From: an uncultured Bacteroidales bacterium
GTDB taxonomy: Bacteria > Bacteroidota > Bacteroidia > Bacteroidales > Bacteroidaceae
Length of the DNA stretch: 64,000 nt
Assembly: GCA_902775375.1 (NCBI GenBank)
Contig: CACYLU010000008.1
Location: 1 to 64,000 of the forward strand
Direction: 5' to 3'
In this document: piece after piece, positions 15,983-24,885 of the stretch
Position numbering within the stretch: position 1 is the stretch's first letter
Layout: each line of letters begins with the position of its first letter
Program-made: the position numbers and the translations under genes
Notes under the pieces: model-generated
The model's database searches: none
Told to the model about the DNA's origin: nothing
What the model saw: only the letters and a program-made list of their open reading frames with translations

Positions 15983-16468
15983 ATGCCATTAGAAATAGAG
16001 CGAAAGTTTTTGGTGCTAGATGATAGCTACAAAAATTTAGCAACTTCAAGCAGCCACATCAAGCAAGGCTATATTTATAGTGGGAAAGGGAAAACTATAC
16101 GTGTGCGTATCCGTGATGAGAGAGGATACCTCACCATCAAAGGGCCTTCCGACAAAGCTGGCCTTTGCCGCTATGAGTGGGAGAAGGAAGTTGACCTGCA
16201 TGATGCGGAAGAGTTGATGCGACTTTGTGAACCAGGCATAATTGATAAGACTCGCTATATCATTCCTTCTGGTAAGCACACTTTTGAGGTGGACGAGTTC
16301 TTTGGTGAGAACCAAGGATTAGTAATGGCCGAAGTTGAACTTGTTTCAGAAGAAGAACCTTTTGAAAAGCCTCCCTTTATTGGCAAGGAAGTTACAGGTG
16401 ACCGTCGGTATTACAATTCTCACTTACGGGAGAATCCTTATTCAAGATGGAAGAAGAACGATGAATAA
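15983..16468 (+). CDS. CYTH domain protein (triphosphatase-like)
   Basis: 161 aa, one complete CYTH domain. The hallmark ExExK is EIERK at residues 4-8, followed by the Arg/Lys/Glu-rich strands of the triphosphate tunnel (IRVRIRDERGYLTIKGP, YEWEKEVD, EVDEF, AEVELVSEEE). Stand-alone bacterial members usually hydrolyse tripolyphosphate or similar; class IV adenylate cyclase activity is rarer. The last eight bases overlap the start of the downstream membrane protein gene, so the two are coupled. Confidence 0.88.
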   Translation: MPLEIERKFLVLDDSYKNLATSSSHIKQGYIYSGKGKTIRVRIRDERGYLTIKGPSDKAGLCRYEWEKEVDLHDAEELMRLCEPGIIDKTRYIIPSGKHTFEVDEFFGENQGLVMAEVELVSEEEPFEKPPFIGKEVTGDRRYYNSHLRENPYSRWKKNDE

Positions 16469-17765
16469 TATACAATGGACAGAATACATACCTCAAGAGA
16501 TGATCAACTTCTTGCTGGTCACCCTTTTCTCTTTGTTGATAGGTCTTTCGCTTCATAGGCTCAACCTTAACAAAGAGAGCGAGAGGATCCTTTTCGGTAC
16601 CGACCGTACGTTCACGTTCATAGGCATCTTCGGTTACCTGCTCTATATCTTAGAACCTGAGAACTATACTTTGTATATATTTGGCGGTGTACTGTTAGGT
16701 ATGCTCCTTTCCATTCATTACTATGTCAAGCAATCACAATACCATTTATTTGGAGTAACTACTATCGTAATAGCTCTCATCACCTATGCGTTACCTCCCA
16801 TTGTGGTGACACAACCCTCATGGTTTTATGTAATGGTGGTGGTACTTGTATTACTTTTCATAGAGATGAAGCACAACTTTGCCGAGTTGGCTCAACGGAT
16901 GAAGAACGACGAGATGGTAACACTTGCCAAGTTCCTTGCCATCAGTGGTATCATCTTGCCCATCCTTCCCGACGAGAACCTTCTCCCAGGCATAAACCTC
17001 ACCCCTTACACCGTATGGCTTGCGACGGTTGTGGTGAGTGGCATTAGCTACCTCTCCTACCTATTAAAGAGATATGTATTCCGTAAGTCTGGAACTTTAG
17101 TGAGCGGCATTATAGGAGGTTTATACAGTAGTACAGCAACAATCAGCGTTTTAGCGCGAAAAGGGAAACAATCAGAAGGAGCCGAAGCCGAAGAATGTGT
17201 AGCAGCCATGCTAATGGCAGTAAGCATGATGTTTTTGCGTTTTTTGGTGCTGATAGGCATCTTCAGCAAAGAAACGCTATTCATTATTTGGCCCTACATG
17301 CTCATCATGTCACTAGTAGCATTCCTTGTAGGTATACGTATCCACATGAGAAACCGCCAACGACTGGCTGAAGCTGTTAAATTTGAAGATGATACTGACA
17401 GCAGCAACCCGTTGGAGTTTAAAGTTGCGTTAATATTTGCTTTGCTATTCGTAGTTTTTACCCTCATTACGCACTACACTTTGGTCTATGCTGGCAATAA
17501 CGGTTTGCATGTTCTCTCAGTCATAGCTGGTTTGAGTGACATCACGCCATTCATTTTAAACTTGTTAGAAAGTACCAGTAGTATAATGGTGGCTGTAGTG
17601 GCTGCATGTAGTATGCAAGCCATCATAAGCAATATCTGCGTGAATATGTGCTATGCTCTTTTCTTCTCAGGTGGCAACAAAGAGATGAAGCCACTTATTT
17701 TACGCAGTTTCGGCATTGTTATAGCTGCCAACCTTGTTATGCTAGCTGTGCATTATTTGGTATAA
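16461..17765 (+). CDS. MgtC/SapB and DUF4010 family membrane protein
   Basis: 434 aa from the ATG of MNNIQWTE, which overlaps the CYTH stop; the longer frame would extend far into that gene. About 11-12 hydrophobic helices. The N-terminal part looks like the MgtC/SapB domain (LLIGLSLHR with the RTF segment), and the C-terminal part like DUF4010. Substrate unknown; the MgtC part suggests a link to magnesium or membrane homeostasis, but that is inference. Coupling to a polyphosphate-type hydrolase is notable. Convergent with the DUF1593 gene. Confidence 0.82.
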   Translation: MNNIQWTEYIPQEMINFLLVTLFSLLIGLSLHRLNLNKESERILFGTDRTFTFIGIFGYLLYILEPENYTLYIFGGVLLGMLLSIHYYVKQSQYHLFGVTTIVIALITYALPPIVVTQPSWFYVMVVVLVLLFIEMKHNFAELAQRMKNDEMVTLAKFLAISGIILPILPDENLLPGINLTPYTVWLATVVVSGISYLSYLLKRYVFRKSGTLVSGIIGGLYSSTATISVLARKGKQSEGAEAEECVAAMLMAVSMMFLRFLVLIGIFSKETLFIIWPYMLIMSLVAFLVGIRIHMRNRQRLAEAVKFEDDTDSSNPLEFKVALIFALLFVVFTLITHYTLVYAGNNGLHVLSVIAGLSDITPFILNLLESTSSIMVAVVAACSMQAIISNICVNMCYALFFSGGNKEMKPLILRSFGIVIAANLVMLAVHYLV

Positions 17766-17793
17766 CGTCTCCTATCATTATAAGCAGGCTTTA

Positions 17794-17940
17794 CTATGAC
17801 AGGCAGTAAGCTTTGCTATGAGGCAAGGAAAAGGTTCCCTCCAGTCGGCGCAGTATCTGCCACGGGTGTCCGCAATATCTTCCATAGGGGTATAGGAGAT
17901 ACTGCGATCAATGATAGAAGATATTGGAGCAACCCATAGA
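17794..17940. repeat. 22-bp-phased head-to-head repeat element, copy B
   Basis: Forward CTATGGG-like cores begin at 17794, 17816, 17860 and 17882, all multiples of 22 bp apart (the step at 17838 is degenerate). Inverted cores begin at 17890, 17912 and 17934, again 22 bp apart. The centre at 17882-17907 matches copies A and C at 21-22 of 26 positions without gaps. It lies between convergent genes, just left of a terminator. Confidence 0.78.
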
Positions 17941-17941
17941 A

Positions 17942-17976
17942 AAGCCTCCCATAGGCATTGGGAGGCATTCTTTTGT
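17942..17976. terminator. Terminator between convergent genes
   Basis: GCCTCCC pairs with GGGAGGC across a 9-base loop, with T-rich sequence to the right and AAAA to the left. It can end both the DUF4010 and the DUF1593 transcripts. Confidence 0.75.
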
Positions 17977-17998
17977 TTTACCACTAAAAAAGGCATAA

Positions 17999-19513
17999 TT
18001 AAAGCACTGAAACTATCAAACGGTGATAATGCGTTAACGCTGGTATCCCATGATCAGTGGCTTCTAAAATTAAGTGAATAGTATCACCCGCCTTAGCATC
18101 TGAAGGAATAGTGAAATCTGTCGCTGCTGTTTCAGGATTAGCTACAGAAACGTCACCGACATAGCTGCCCACTTTAAATTGCCACCACTTAAGAGTGAGG
18201 TCGTCGTTGTCTGGGTCTTTAACTTCAGCCCTAATCTTCAGCGTATCTCCAGGTTTACCTTTCAAAGATAAAGGAGCTTTAATAACTGGATGATGATTAG
18301 CATCTTTGAATGCAGGCGTAACAGACCAGTGCATACGTTCAGCAAAATCATTCTGAGCTGCAGCGGCGAAATCAGGCATCACTGGATCTGCTGCTCCTAA
18401 CATAAACGTAGAGGTTTGCCCTTCGGTATTGGGTTGCTTGCGCCCACCCCAACCGCCATAGGTATCATCTTGAAAAGCGCGCAGACCATTACCCAAAAGA
18501 TTTAAGTAAGTAAAGGTGTCACCCTCTGCCAAGAACTCCCCCTTTGGCTGAGGAGGCATCCAAACCACATAACCCATTTCACGCAATTGATCAGAAGTAT
18601 AGCCACTAAGGCCAAAGTAATCCATAATATCATCCTTTACCATCTGCTTCCCATCTCCCCAAATGCGGTACATTGCACCTAATGGACCGCGACTACTGAT
18701 GTTCTCTGCCAACCATTGAGCAGAGTAATATAATTTATCTTCTTCAGGGACACGCATCTGCGCACCATAAGCCAAAGGCACCGTTCCACCACGCACATTC
18801 AGTACACCTATCTCTGGCCAGTTGGGTTTGATGTAATTGGCAAAGGTGTCATCCTGGTCACCACTCATGCAGAGGTATACTTTATCCTGAATTTTAGTTT
18901 TCAAAGCAGACCAGTCGGCAGTTCCTTCATTTTCTTCTTGTATTGACTTTAGTGCACGGGCAATAGTGCTGCAACCTCCCCATGCTGTTATAAACAACTT
19001 ACCAGACACATTGTCAAGTATCTTTTCTTTGATTAATTCACTTCCAGGAGAATCCTTAGAAATATCACCATCAAATTCCACATTACCGACGCGAATGATT
19101 GAACGCATATATTCAGGAGTAGGATAGTCATCATGTACCTTAAGATTAGGATAACAAGCCTCATAGGCATCCACCACATCATCAATGAAACGTTCTTCCG
19201 GATCCCATCTCCATGACTCCATTGGGCCATAATTCAATCCATTTCGAGTATATTCACGCCCTTCTACAAACCATTTCGTTCCTTTTCCATCACCTTTCCA
19301 GTGAAACTGACTGCTGGCGTATATCAATCCCTCTAATTGCATATCAGGCGCATAGAGCACTAAACGGATAAGAGAGTTAAGGTCATCAAGCTCTGGATCA
19401 CAAGTAATGATGACTCTTGGTTTCTCTACTTGCTCATAATAAACTTTATTATCGCAGGCTGCCCAGCATAAGACCAAGCAGCAAGTCATCATTATATAAA
19501 CGAGTTTTTTCAT
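17999..19513 (-). CDS. DUF1593 lipoprotein, nucleoside-hydrolase-like
   Basis: 504 aa from the ATG of MKKLVYIM; the upstream in-frame extension overlaps the previous gene. Lipoprotein signal with lipobox WAAC. The N-terminal two thirds match the DUF1593 fold, related to inosine-uridine nucleoside hydrolases (DPELDDLNSL provides the Asp cluster; AWGGCSTIARAL; SGDQDDTFANY). The C-terminal 100 residues form an Ig-like domain. Relatives are described in polysaccharide-degrading bacteria, where they may bind or cut plant glycans; the activity is unproven. It is the third gene after ftsB and a small membrane protein, with 4 bp between. Confidence 0.85.
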   Translation of the reverse strand: MKKLVYIMMTCCLVLCWAACDNKVYYEQVEKPRVIITCDPELDDLNSLIRLVLYAPDMQLEGLIYASSQFHWKGDGKGTKWFVEGREYTRNGLNYGPMESWRWDPEERFIDDVVDAYEACYPNLKVHDDYPTPEYMRSIIRVGNVEFDGDISKDSPGSELIKEKILDNVSGKLFITAWGGCSTIARALKSIQEENEGTADWSALKTKIQDKVYLCMSGDQDDTFANYIKPNWPEIGVLNVRGGTVPLAYGAQMRVPEEDKLYYSAQWLAENISSRGPLGAMYRIWGDGKQMVKDDIMDYFGLSGYTSDQLREMGYVVWMPPQPKGEFLAEGDTFTYLNLLGNGLRAFQDDTYGGWGGRKQPNTEGQTSTFMLGAADPVMPDFAAAAQNDFAERMHWSVTPAFKDANHHPVIKAPLSLKGKPGDTLKIRAEVKDPDNDDLTLKWWQFKVGSYVGDVSVANPETAATDFTIPSDAKAGDTIHLILEATDHGIPALTHYHRLIVSVL

Positions 19514-19517
19514 AATC

Positions 19518-19856
19518 TTATTGATGTTTTTTCTCCTCCTGGGTAATACGAAATGCCGTATACAGCTCAATTATGGCGGCAATGAGCAAGCACACAATCC
19601 ATTCATTACCGTGAGAATACAGCATTAGAATGCCCGAAAGAACTAGGAAAAGTGAACCAAACATTTGCTGACGATAGAGTCTTTTGAGTGTGATATCCTC
19701 TACGTGAGGTTGAGAAAAGATTTGCGCTATGGCAGCAGTCACAGAACCGACGATAAACATATATGGGGCATATTCCCAATGCGTCACATACACGGCAGCC
19801 CCCACCAAGGCAAAGGTCATACCCACCATGAACAAGATGTTAAGTTCTTTCTTCAT
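19518..19856 (-). CDS. Small four-helix membrane protein
   Basis: 112 aa with four hydrophobic segments (about 8-25, 31-48, 67-82 and 86-104) and a charged C-terminal tail. No motif I recognise; conserved hypothetical membrane proteins of this size beside divIC-type genes are common in Bacteroidota. Its start overlaps the end of the ftsB-like gene by four bases, so it is translationally coupled to a divisome component, which is the only clue to a role. Confidence 0.75.
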   Translation of the reverse strand: MKKELNILFMVGMTFALVGAAVYVTHWEYAPYMFIVGSVTAAIAQIFSQPHVEDITLKRLYRQQMFGSLFLVLSGILMLYSHGNEWIVCLLIAAIIELYTAFRITQEEKKHQ

Positions 19857-20158
19857 TCCTGGTCCTCTGCAAAAACAAATATATCTTCGTTCGGTTTTTT
19901 CATGAAATACTTCTCACGTGCAATACGTTCGATGGAATTGGAATCAGCATTCAACTCATTCAATTTACGGGTACTTTCACGGTATTCTTCACGATATTTT
20001 TCAATCTCACTACGTATTGCCGACTCTTCCTTTGAAAGTTCCATACGGTAGATAATGCTATTTTCATCTACAAAGCCAATGATAACAGCAAAAATCAGTA
20101 TCGTGATAAGATACTTGTGCTTACCTAAGAAATTCCAAAACGAGGACAATTTATCCAT
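19853..20158 (-). CDS. Septum formation initiator, FtsB/DivIC family
   Basis: 101 aa with the classic layout: short cytoplasmic N terminus, one membrane helix (about 16-31), then a periplasmic coiled coil (about 38-70, rich in Glu, Arg and Leu) and the end motif ERIAREKYFMKKPNED. FtsB/DivIC joins FtsL and FtsQ in the divisome and activates septal cell-wall synthesis. It heads a leftward three-gene unit; the gap to dnaX carries a weak leftward TATTTTTG box at 20198-20191. Confidence 0.9.
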   Translation of the reverse strand: MDKLSSFWNFLGKHKYLITILIFAVIIGFVDENSIIYRMELSKEESAIRSEIEKYREEYRESTRKLNELNADSNSIERIAREKYFMKKPNEDIFVFAEDQE

Positions 20159-20235
20159 GATGCAATACTATTCTTTACTTATGATTTTTGCAAAAATAAC
20201 GATATTTCTTGAATAATGGAAACATAAATGAATTA

Positions 20236-20267
20236 TTTGCATAATAGATGGGAAAATGTTACTTTTG
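20236..20267 (+). promoter_or_regulatory. dnaX promoter
   Basis: TTTG, 20 bp, TACTTTTG, ending 24 bp before the dnaX start codon. It diverges from the FtsB-type gene. Confidence 0.7.
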
Positions 20268-20291
20268 CAGAAATCTTAGCATGGTTATAAT

Positions 20292-22070
20292 ATGGAAAAC
20301 TATATAGTTTCGGCAAGGAAATACAGGCCAGCCACCTTCGATACAGTGGTTGGTCAGAAGGCACTGACCACCACCCTAAAGAACGCCATCGCTGCTGGCA
20401 AACTGGCACAAGCTTATTTGTTCTGTGGACCAAGGGGAGTTGGAAAAACCACATGTGCCCGCATCTTTGCCAAGACCATAAATTGTCTTAATCCTACCTC
20501 TGATGGTGAAGCATGTAACGAATGTGAAAGTTGCAAAGCTTTTAATGAGCAACGTTCATACAATATACATGAACTTGATGCGGCCTCTAACAATTCTGTG
20601 GACGACATTCGTCAGCTGGTAGAACAGGTAAGAATACCACCCCAAATAGGGAAATATAAGGTATATATTATCGATGAGGTACACATGCTCTCTACATCCG
20701 CATTCAACGCATTTCTCAAGACATTGGAAGAACCTCCGCGTCATGCTATCTTTATCCTTGCGACAACCGAGAAGCAAAAAATTCTGCCTACAATCCTTTC
20801 TCGTTGTCAGATATACGACTTTAACCGTATTGGAATTCAGGATATTGTTGATCACTTGGCAAGTGTTGCGCAAAAGGAAGGCATATCTTATGAGTTAGAC
20901 GCTTTAAATGTCATAGCCCAAAAAGCTGATGGAGGCATGCGTGATGCTTTGTCAATATTTGACCAAGTAGTGAGTTTTACACAAGGTAATATTACTTACC
21001 AAAGCGTAATAGAAAACCTAAATGTATTAGACTACGAATACTATTTCCGAATTACAGACTACATGCTACATAATGATGTTAGCAATAGTTTGCTTCTACT
21101 CAATGAGGTATTAAACAAAGGTTTTGATGCTAGTAATTTTATAAATGGACTAGGTAGTCATTTCCGTGACTTACTGGTAAGTAAAGATGCAGCTACTGTA
21201 TCCCTGCTCGAGGTGGGGGCCAATATTCGCGAGCAATACAAATTGCAGGCGCAACGTGCTCCACTTCCTTTTCTATTTAAGGCCATGAAAATATGCAGTG
21301 ATTGTGCCTTGAACTACCGTAATGCACGGAATAAGCGGTTCTTGATAGAATGCACACTTATTCAACTGGCTCAACTTTCACAACCTGACGATGAATCGCC
21401 AAGTGGGGGGCATGGCCCTAAGCCAGCAATAAAACCCTTTTTCAACAATAGCCCATCAGTGGCAGGAGAACAAAAACCTGCAGTACATCAACCTCAGGTG
21501 AAAGAGACATCTGCAAAATCTGTACAACATGATAATAAGCCTCAAACTATGTCTAGGCCAGCCATGTTTCAACAGACACAGCCAACCAATACAAAGCCCC
21601 AAAACTTCTCCTCGATTAGTCAGTTGGGCGTCTCAATCAAGAAAAGCCAACCAATCACTACTTCATTAGAGGTGGAGCCAGAGGAGCATGTACAACACGT
21701 AGAAAACAAGCCTGTCACCCAAGAAAGTATTGAGCGAAGTTGGCGTAGATTTGCCGAGCAACTTCCTCATGAGCAGGTGGCCTTTAAGAACCGCATGCAG
21801 AGTATGCGTATCACCCTTATCGACGGTAATCAGGTAGAAATATGCGTAGAGAATGAACTTAATGCCAAACAGCTGAATGAAATGATGGTAGACATTAGGA
21901 AATTTATGCAAAAAGACCTGCAGAATTTTTTAATAGAGCCCCATATAGTAATAAAAGAGCTGCCTTTGAATGTTAAATCGCTTAGCCGTTTCGAGCAATA
22001 TAAGAAAATGGTTGAAAAGAATCCTTGGCTAACACACCTTCGCGACAACTTGGGTCTTGAACTAAGTTAA
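20292..22070 (+). CDS. dnaX: DNA polymerase III subunit gamma/tau
   Basis: 592 aa. The AAA+ clamp-loader module has Walker A GPRGVGKT (46-53), a zinc module with cysteines in CLNPTSDGEACNECESC, DEVHML as Walker B, and the SRC arginine-finger motif (ILSRCQIYDF). A Pro/Gln-rich linker (about 365-470) leads to a C-terminal domain expected to bind DnaE. It loads the sliding clamp and couples polymerases. No slippery A-run with a following stop is evident, so a separate gamma product is not predicted here. Confidence 0.96.
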   Translation: MENYIVSARKYRPATFDTVVGQKALTTTLKNAIAAGKLAQAYLFCGPRGVGKTTCARIFAKTINCLNPTSDGEACNECESCKAFNEQRSYNIHELDAASNNSVDDIRQLVEQVRIPPQIGKYKVYIIDEVHMLSTSAFNAFLKTLEEPPRHAIFILATTEKQKILPTILSRCQIYDFNRIGIQDIVDHLASVAQKEGISYELDALNVIAQKADGGMRDALSIFDQVVSFTQGNITYQSVIENLNVLDYEYYFRITDYMLHNDVSNSLLLLNEVLNKGFDASNFINGLGSHFRDLLVSKDAATVSLLEVGANIREQYKLQAQRAPLPFLFKAMKICSDCALNYRNARNKRFLIECTLIQLAQLSQPDDESPSGGHGPKPAIKPFFNNSPSVAGEQKPAVHQPQVKETSAKSVQHDNKPQTMSRPAMFQQTQPTNTKPQNFSSISQLGVSIKKSQPITTSLEVEPEEHVQHVENKPVTQESIERSWRRFAEQLPHEQVAFKNRMQSMRITLIDGNQVEICVENELNAKQLNEMMVDIRKFMQKDLQNFLIEPHIVIKELPLNVKSLSRFEQYKKMVEKNPWLTHLRDNLGLELS

Positions 22071-22134
22071 TTTAGAAGTATTATAAATAGTTCCTTTTTG
22101 CTATCGAGAAGCACCGTATATAAAGAAAAAAGAC

Positions 22135-22142
22135 TAACTTTG
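22135..22142 (+). promoter_or_regulatory. -7 element of the ferredoxin gene
   Basis: TAACTTTG lies 73 bp before the ferredoxin start. The -33 region is not convincing. Confidence 0.45.
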
Positions 22143-22215
22143 TCCTACTCAAATGCAGTAACCTGCGCTGAGGTCTATTATAAATGTGGTAATAAACTAA
22201 TTAAATTTAAAGACT

Positions 22216-22389
22216 ATGGCTCATGTAATTTCTGACGACTGCGTAATGTGTGGTACTTGCGAAGGCGAGTGCCCAGTAGGTGCGATTTCTGCTGGCGACA
22301 GCAAGTATGTCATCAACGCTGACGAATGTATTGATTGCGGCACTTGTGCAGCTGCTTGCCCAAGCGAAGCTATCCATCCTGAAGAGTAA
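22216..22389 (+). CDS. 2[4Fe-4S] ferredoxin
   Basis: 57 aa. Two cluster motifs of the type CxxCxxCxxxCP (CVMCGTCEGECPVGAI and CIDCGTCAAACPSEAI) mark a clostridial-type low-potential ferredoxin with two [4Fe-4S] clusters. In anaerobic Bacteroidales such proteins carry electrons for pyruvate:ferredoxin oxidoreductase and Rnf-type complexes. It stands as a single-gene unit with its own -7 box and terminator. High acidic content and small size suggest strong expression. Confidence 0.95.
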   Translation: MAHVISDDCVMCGTCEGECPVGAISAGDSKYVINADECIDCGTCAAACPSEAIHPEE

Positions 22390-22403
22390 TCTACACTTAT
22401 AAA

Positions 22404-22440
22404 TGAAAGCCCGGCTCTATCGAGTCGGGCTTCATTTTTA
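22404..22440. terminator. Bidirectional terminator after ferredoxin
   Basis: A 9-11 bp stem (GCCCGGCTC with GAGTCGGGC, one G-T pair) with TATC loop, followed by TTCATTTTTA. It separates the ferredoxin gene from the convergent aminotransferase. Confidence 0.8.
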
Positions 22441-22451
22441 TAGCGCACCTA

Positions 22452-23645
22452 TCATTTCAATGCAGCTAGTGCTTCTTTAATACGACGTATAGCCTCAACG
22501 ATATTCTCATCGCTAGTAGCATAACTCATGCGGAAGCAATCAGGGTCACCAAAAGCGGCACCACTCACACAAGCCACATGACCCACCTCAAGCAGATACA
22601 TTGCCAAATCATCAGCATTATTAATTATACGGTTACCAGCACTTTTACCGAAGAAACTGCTACACTTGGGGAATAAGTAGAAAGCACCTTGAGGCACATT
22701 TACCTCCAAGCCTGGTATCTCCTTGCAGAGCTTTACAATCAAGTTACGCCTGCGCTCAAAAGCTTGACGCATCTCTTCAACGCAAGACTGATCTCCACAA
22801 TAGGCAGCCTCAGCTGCTTTCTGTGATACTGAACATGGGCCCGAAGTATACTGCCCTTGCAACTTATTCATGCCTTTGATTATCCACTCTGGAGCAGCAG
22901 CAAAGCCTATGCGCCAGCCTGTCATAGCGTATGCCTTTGAGACACCATTGATAATCACCACCCTGTCCTTTATTTCAGCAAACTGAGCAATACTCTCGTG
23001 ATGACCGATATAGTTGATATGCTCATATATCTCATCAGCAATCACATACACCTGAGGGTGTTTTGCCAGTACCTCCGCTAAGTCCCTCAGTTCCTCTTTG
23101 CCATACACAGAGCCTGTAGGATTAGAAGGAGAGCATAGAATAAGTGCTTTTGTCTTAGATGAAATAGCTGCTTCCAGCTGGGCTGGGGTAATCTTGAAAT
23201 CCTGCTCAATGCCTGCATGGATAATCACAGGTGTACCTTCTGCCAATTTCACCATTTCTGTGTAGCTCACCCAATAAGGAGCAGGAACAATCACTTCGTC
23301 ACCCTTGTTTACCAATGCAAGCACGGCGTTACAAACACACTGTTTTGCGCCATTAGAGCAGCTGATTTGTGCGGCATTATAGTCAAGCCCATTCTCATTT
23401 TTCAGTTTTGACACTATGGCTTCCCGTAATGCAGGATATCCTGGGACAGGAGAATAACGTGAATAATTCTCATCTATCGCCTGCTTAGCAGCTTTCTTAA
23501 TGTGGTCAGGCGTATTGAAGTCAGGCTCACCAACACTTAAGTTGATAATATCGATGCCTTGCGCCTTAAGCTCAGAACTTTTCTGAGACATAGCCAACGT
23601 CGCCGATGGCGACAAGCTGTTCAATCTATCAGATAATGTATTCAT
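22452..23645 (-). CDS. Class I aminotransferase, aspartate aminotransferase-like
   Basis: 397 aa, PLP fold type I. The PLP lysine lies in GVSKAYAMTGWRIGF; SPSNPTG, the cofactor Asp in VIADEIYEHI, and the C-terminal Arg in FRMSYATS are all present. It belongs to the subgroup of aspartate/prephenate aminotransferases common outside Gammaproteobacteria, so aspartate, glutamate or aromatic precursors are plausible substrates. It follows ribBA by 23 bp in a leftward lptF/G-ribBA-aminotransferase unit. Confidence 0.93.
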   Translation of the reverse strand: MNTLSDRLNSLSPSATLAMSQKSSELKAQGIDIINLSVGEPDFNTPDHIKKAAKQAIDENYSRYSPVPGYPALREAIVSKLKNENGLDYNAAQISCSNGAKQCVCNAVLALVNKGDEVIVPAPYWVSYTEMVKLAEGTPVIIHAGIEQDFKITPAQLEAAISSKTKALILCSPSNPTGSVYGKEELRDLAEVLAKHPQVYVIADEIYEHINYIGHHESIAQFAEIKDRVVIINGVSKAYAMTGWRIGFAAAPEWIIKGMNKLQGQYTSGPCSVSQKAAEAAYCGDQSCVEEMRQAFERRRNLIVKLCKEIPGLEVNVPQGAFYLFPKCSSFFGKSAGNRIINNADDLAMYLLEVGHVACVSGAAFGDPDCFRMSYATSDENIVEAIRRIKEALAALK

Positions 23646-23668
23646 ATAATTACTATTTTTGTTTTCTC

Positions 23669-24877
23669 TTAAAAGTGCAGATTATGCCCCATGCGATCAG
23701 CCTTTGTATGTAGATATCGCTCGTTATACGGGTTTGGCATCACCTCAATAGGCACATTTTCTGTAATTTCTAGCCCGTATGCCTCAAGACCAACACGTTT
23801 TACGGGATTATTGGTCATCAGCCTCATCTTGTGAACATTCAAATCGCGCAAGATTTGAGCTCCCACACCATAGTCACGCTCATCGGCTAAATGACCCAAA
23901 CAGATGTTTGCATCAATGGTATCCATACCCTCCTCTTGCAGCTTGTAGGCACGAATCTTGTCCATAAGACCTATGCCCCTTCCCTCTTGGTTCAGATATA
24001 CCACTACACCTTTACCTGCTTTTTCAATCATCTGCATGGCCTGGTGCAATTGTTCTCCGCAGTCGCAGCGACGTGATGCAAAGATGTCCCCCGTCATACA
24101 AGATGAATGTACCCTTACCAACACAGGTTCATCTGGCTCCCAAGTACCCTTGAACAATGCCACATGTTCCAGACCGTTTGACTTCTGCTTAAAAGGAATA
24201 AGTTTAAAATTACCATATAAGGTAGGCATGTTCACCTCCACACCTCGCTCCACCATTGATTCTTCTTTAAGTCGGTAAGCAATGAGGTCTTGTATAGTAA
24301 TAAGTTTCAGATTATATTGGTCAGCAAAACGACGCAATTCGGGCAATCGTGCCATCGTGCCATCGTCGCTCATGATTTCCATTAAAGCACCGGCGGGATA
24401 AAGCCCCGCCAATCGAGCCAAGTCTATTGTTGCTTCAGTATGCCCAGCTCGCCTTAGCACACCCTTGTCCTGTGCGTATAGTGGATTAATATGTCCTGGA
24501 CGTCCAAAGTCCTCAGGTTTGGATGCCGGATCAGCTAAAGCAAGAATAGTTGCTGCACGGTCAGCAGCCGACACACCGGTAGTACAACCTTCCAATTTAT
24601 CTATGGTAACTGTGAATGGAGTACCCAACATTGAGGTGTTGTTTGTTACTTGATGAGGCAAGTTTAGCTCTTCGCATCTAGAAATTGTAATAGGAGCACA
24701 AAGCACACCACGAGCATGCTTAAGCATGAAGTTCACTTTCTCAGGAGTTATTTTTTCAGCTGCTATTACCAAGTCACCTTCATTCTCGCGGTCTTCATCA
24801 TCCACCACTACCACAAAGTTACCGTTCTTGATCTCTTGCAGTGCATCTTCAATTGTATCCAGTCTTACCTTATCCAT
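23669..24877 (-). CDS. ribBA: Bifunctional DHBP synthase / GTP cyclohydrolase II
   Basis: 402 aa fused enzyme at the head of riboflavin synthesis. Residues 1-200 are 3,4-dihydroxy-2-butanone-4-phosphate synthase ([12 protein letters not shown] acidic loop; [12 protein letters not shown]). Residues about 205-400 are GTP cyclohydrolase II, with zinc cysteines in [18 protein letters not shown] and [16 protein letters not shown]. Both halves look active. No FMN riboswitch is visible; the 8-bp gap to lptF/G leaves no room for one. The other rib genes are not in the window. Confidence 0.97.
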   Translation of the reverse strand: MDKVRLDTIEDALQEIKNGNFVVVVDDEDRENEGDLVIAAEKITPEKVNFMLKHARGVLCAPITISRCEELNLPHQVTNNTSMLGTPFTVTIDKLEGCTTGVSAADRAATILALADPASKPEDFGRPGHINPLYAQDKGVLRRAGHTEATIDLARLAGLYPAGALMEIMSDDGTMARLPELRRFADQYNLKLITIQDLIAYRLKEESMVERGVEVNMPTLYGNFKLIPFKQKSNGLEHVALFKGTWEPDEPVLVRVHSSCMTGDIFASRRCDCGEQLHQAMQMIEKAGKGVVVYLNQEGRGIGLMDKIRAYKLQEEGMDTIDANICLGHLADERDYGVGAQILRDLNVHKMRLMTNNPVKRVGLEAYGLEITENVPIEVMPNPYNERYLHTKADRMGHNLHF

Positions 24878-24885
24878 AATATCTC

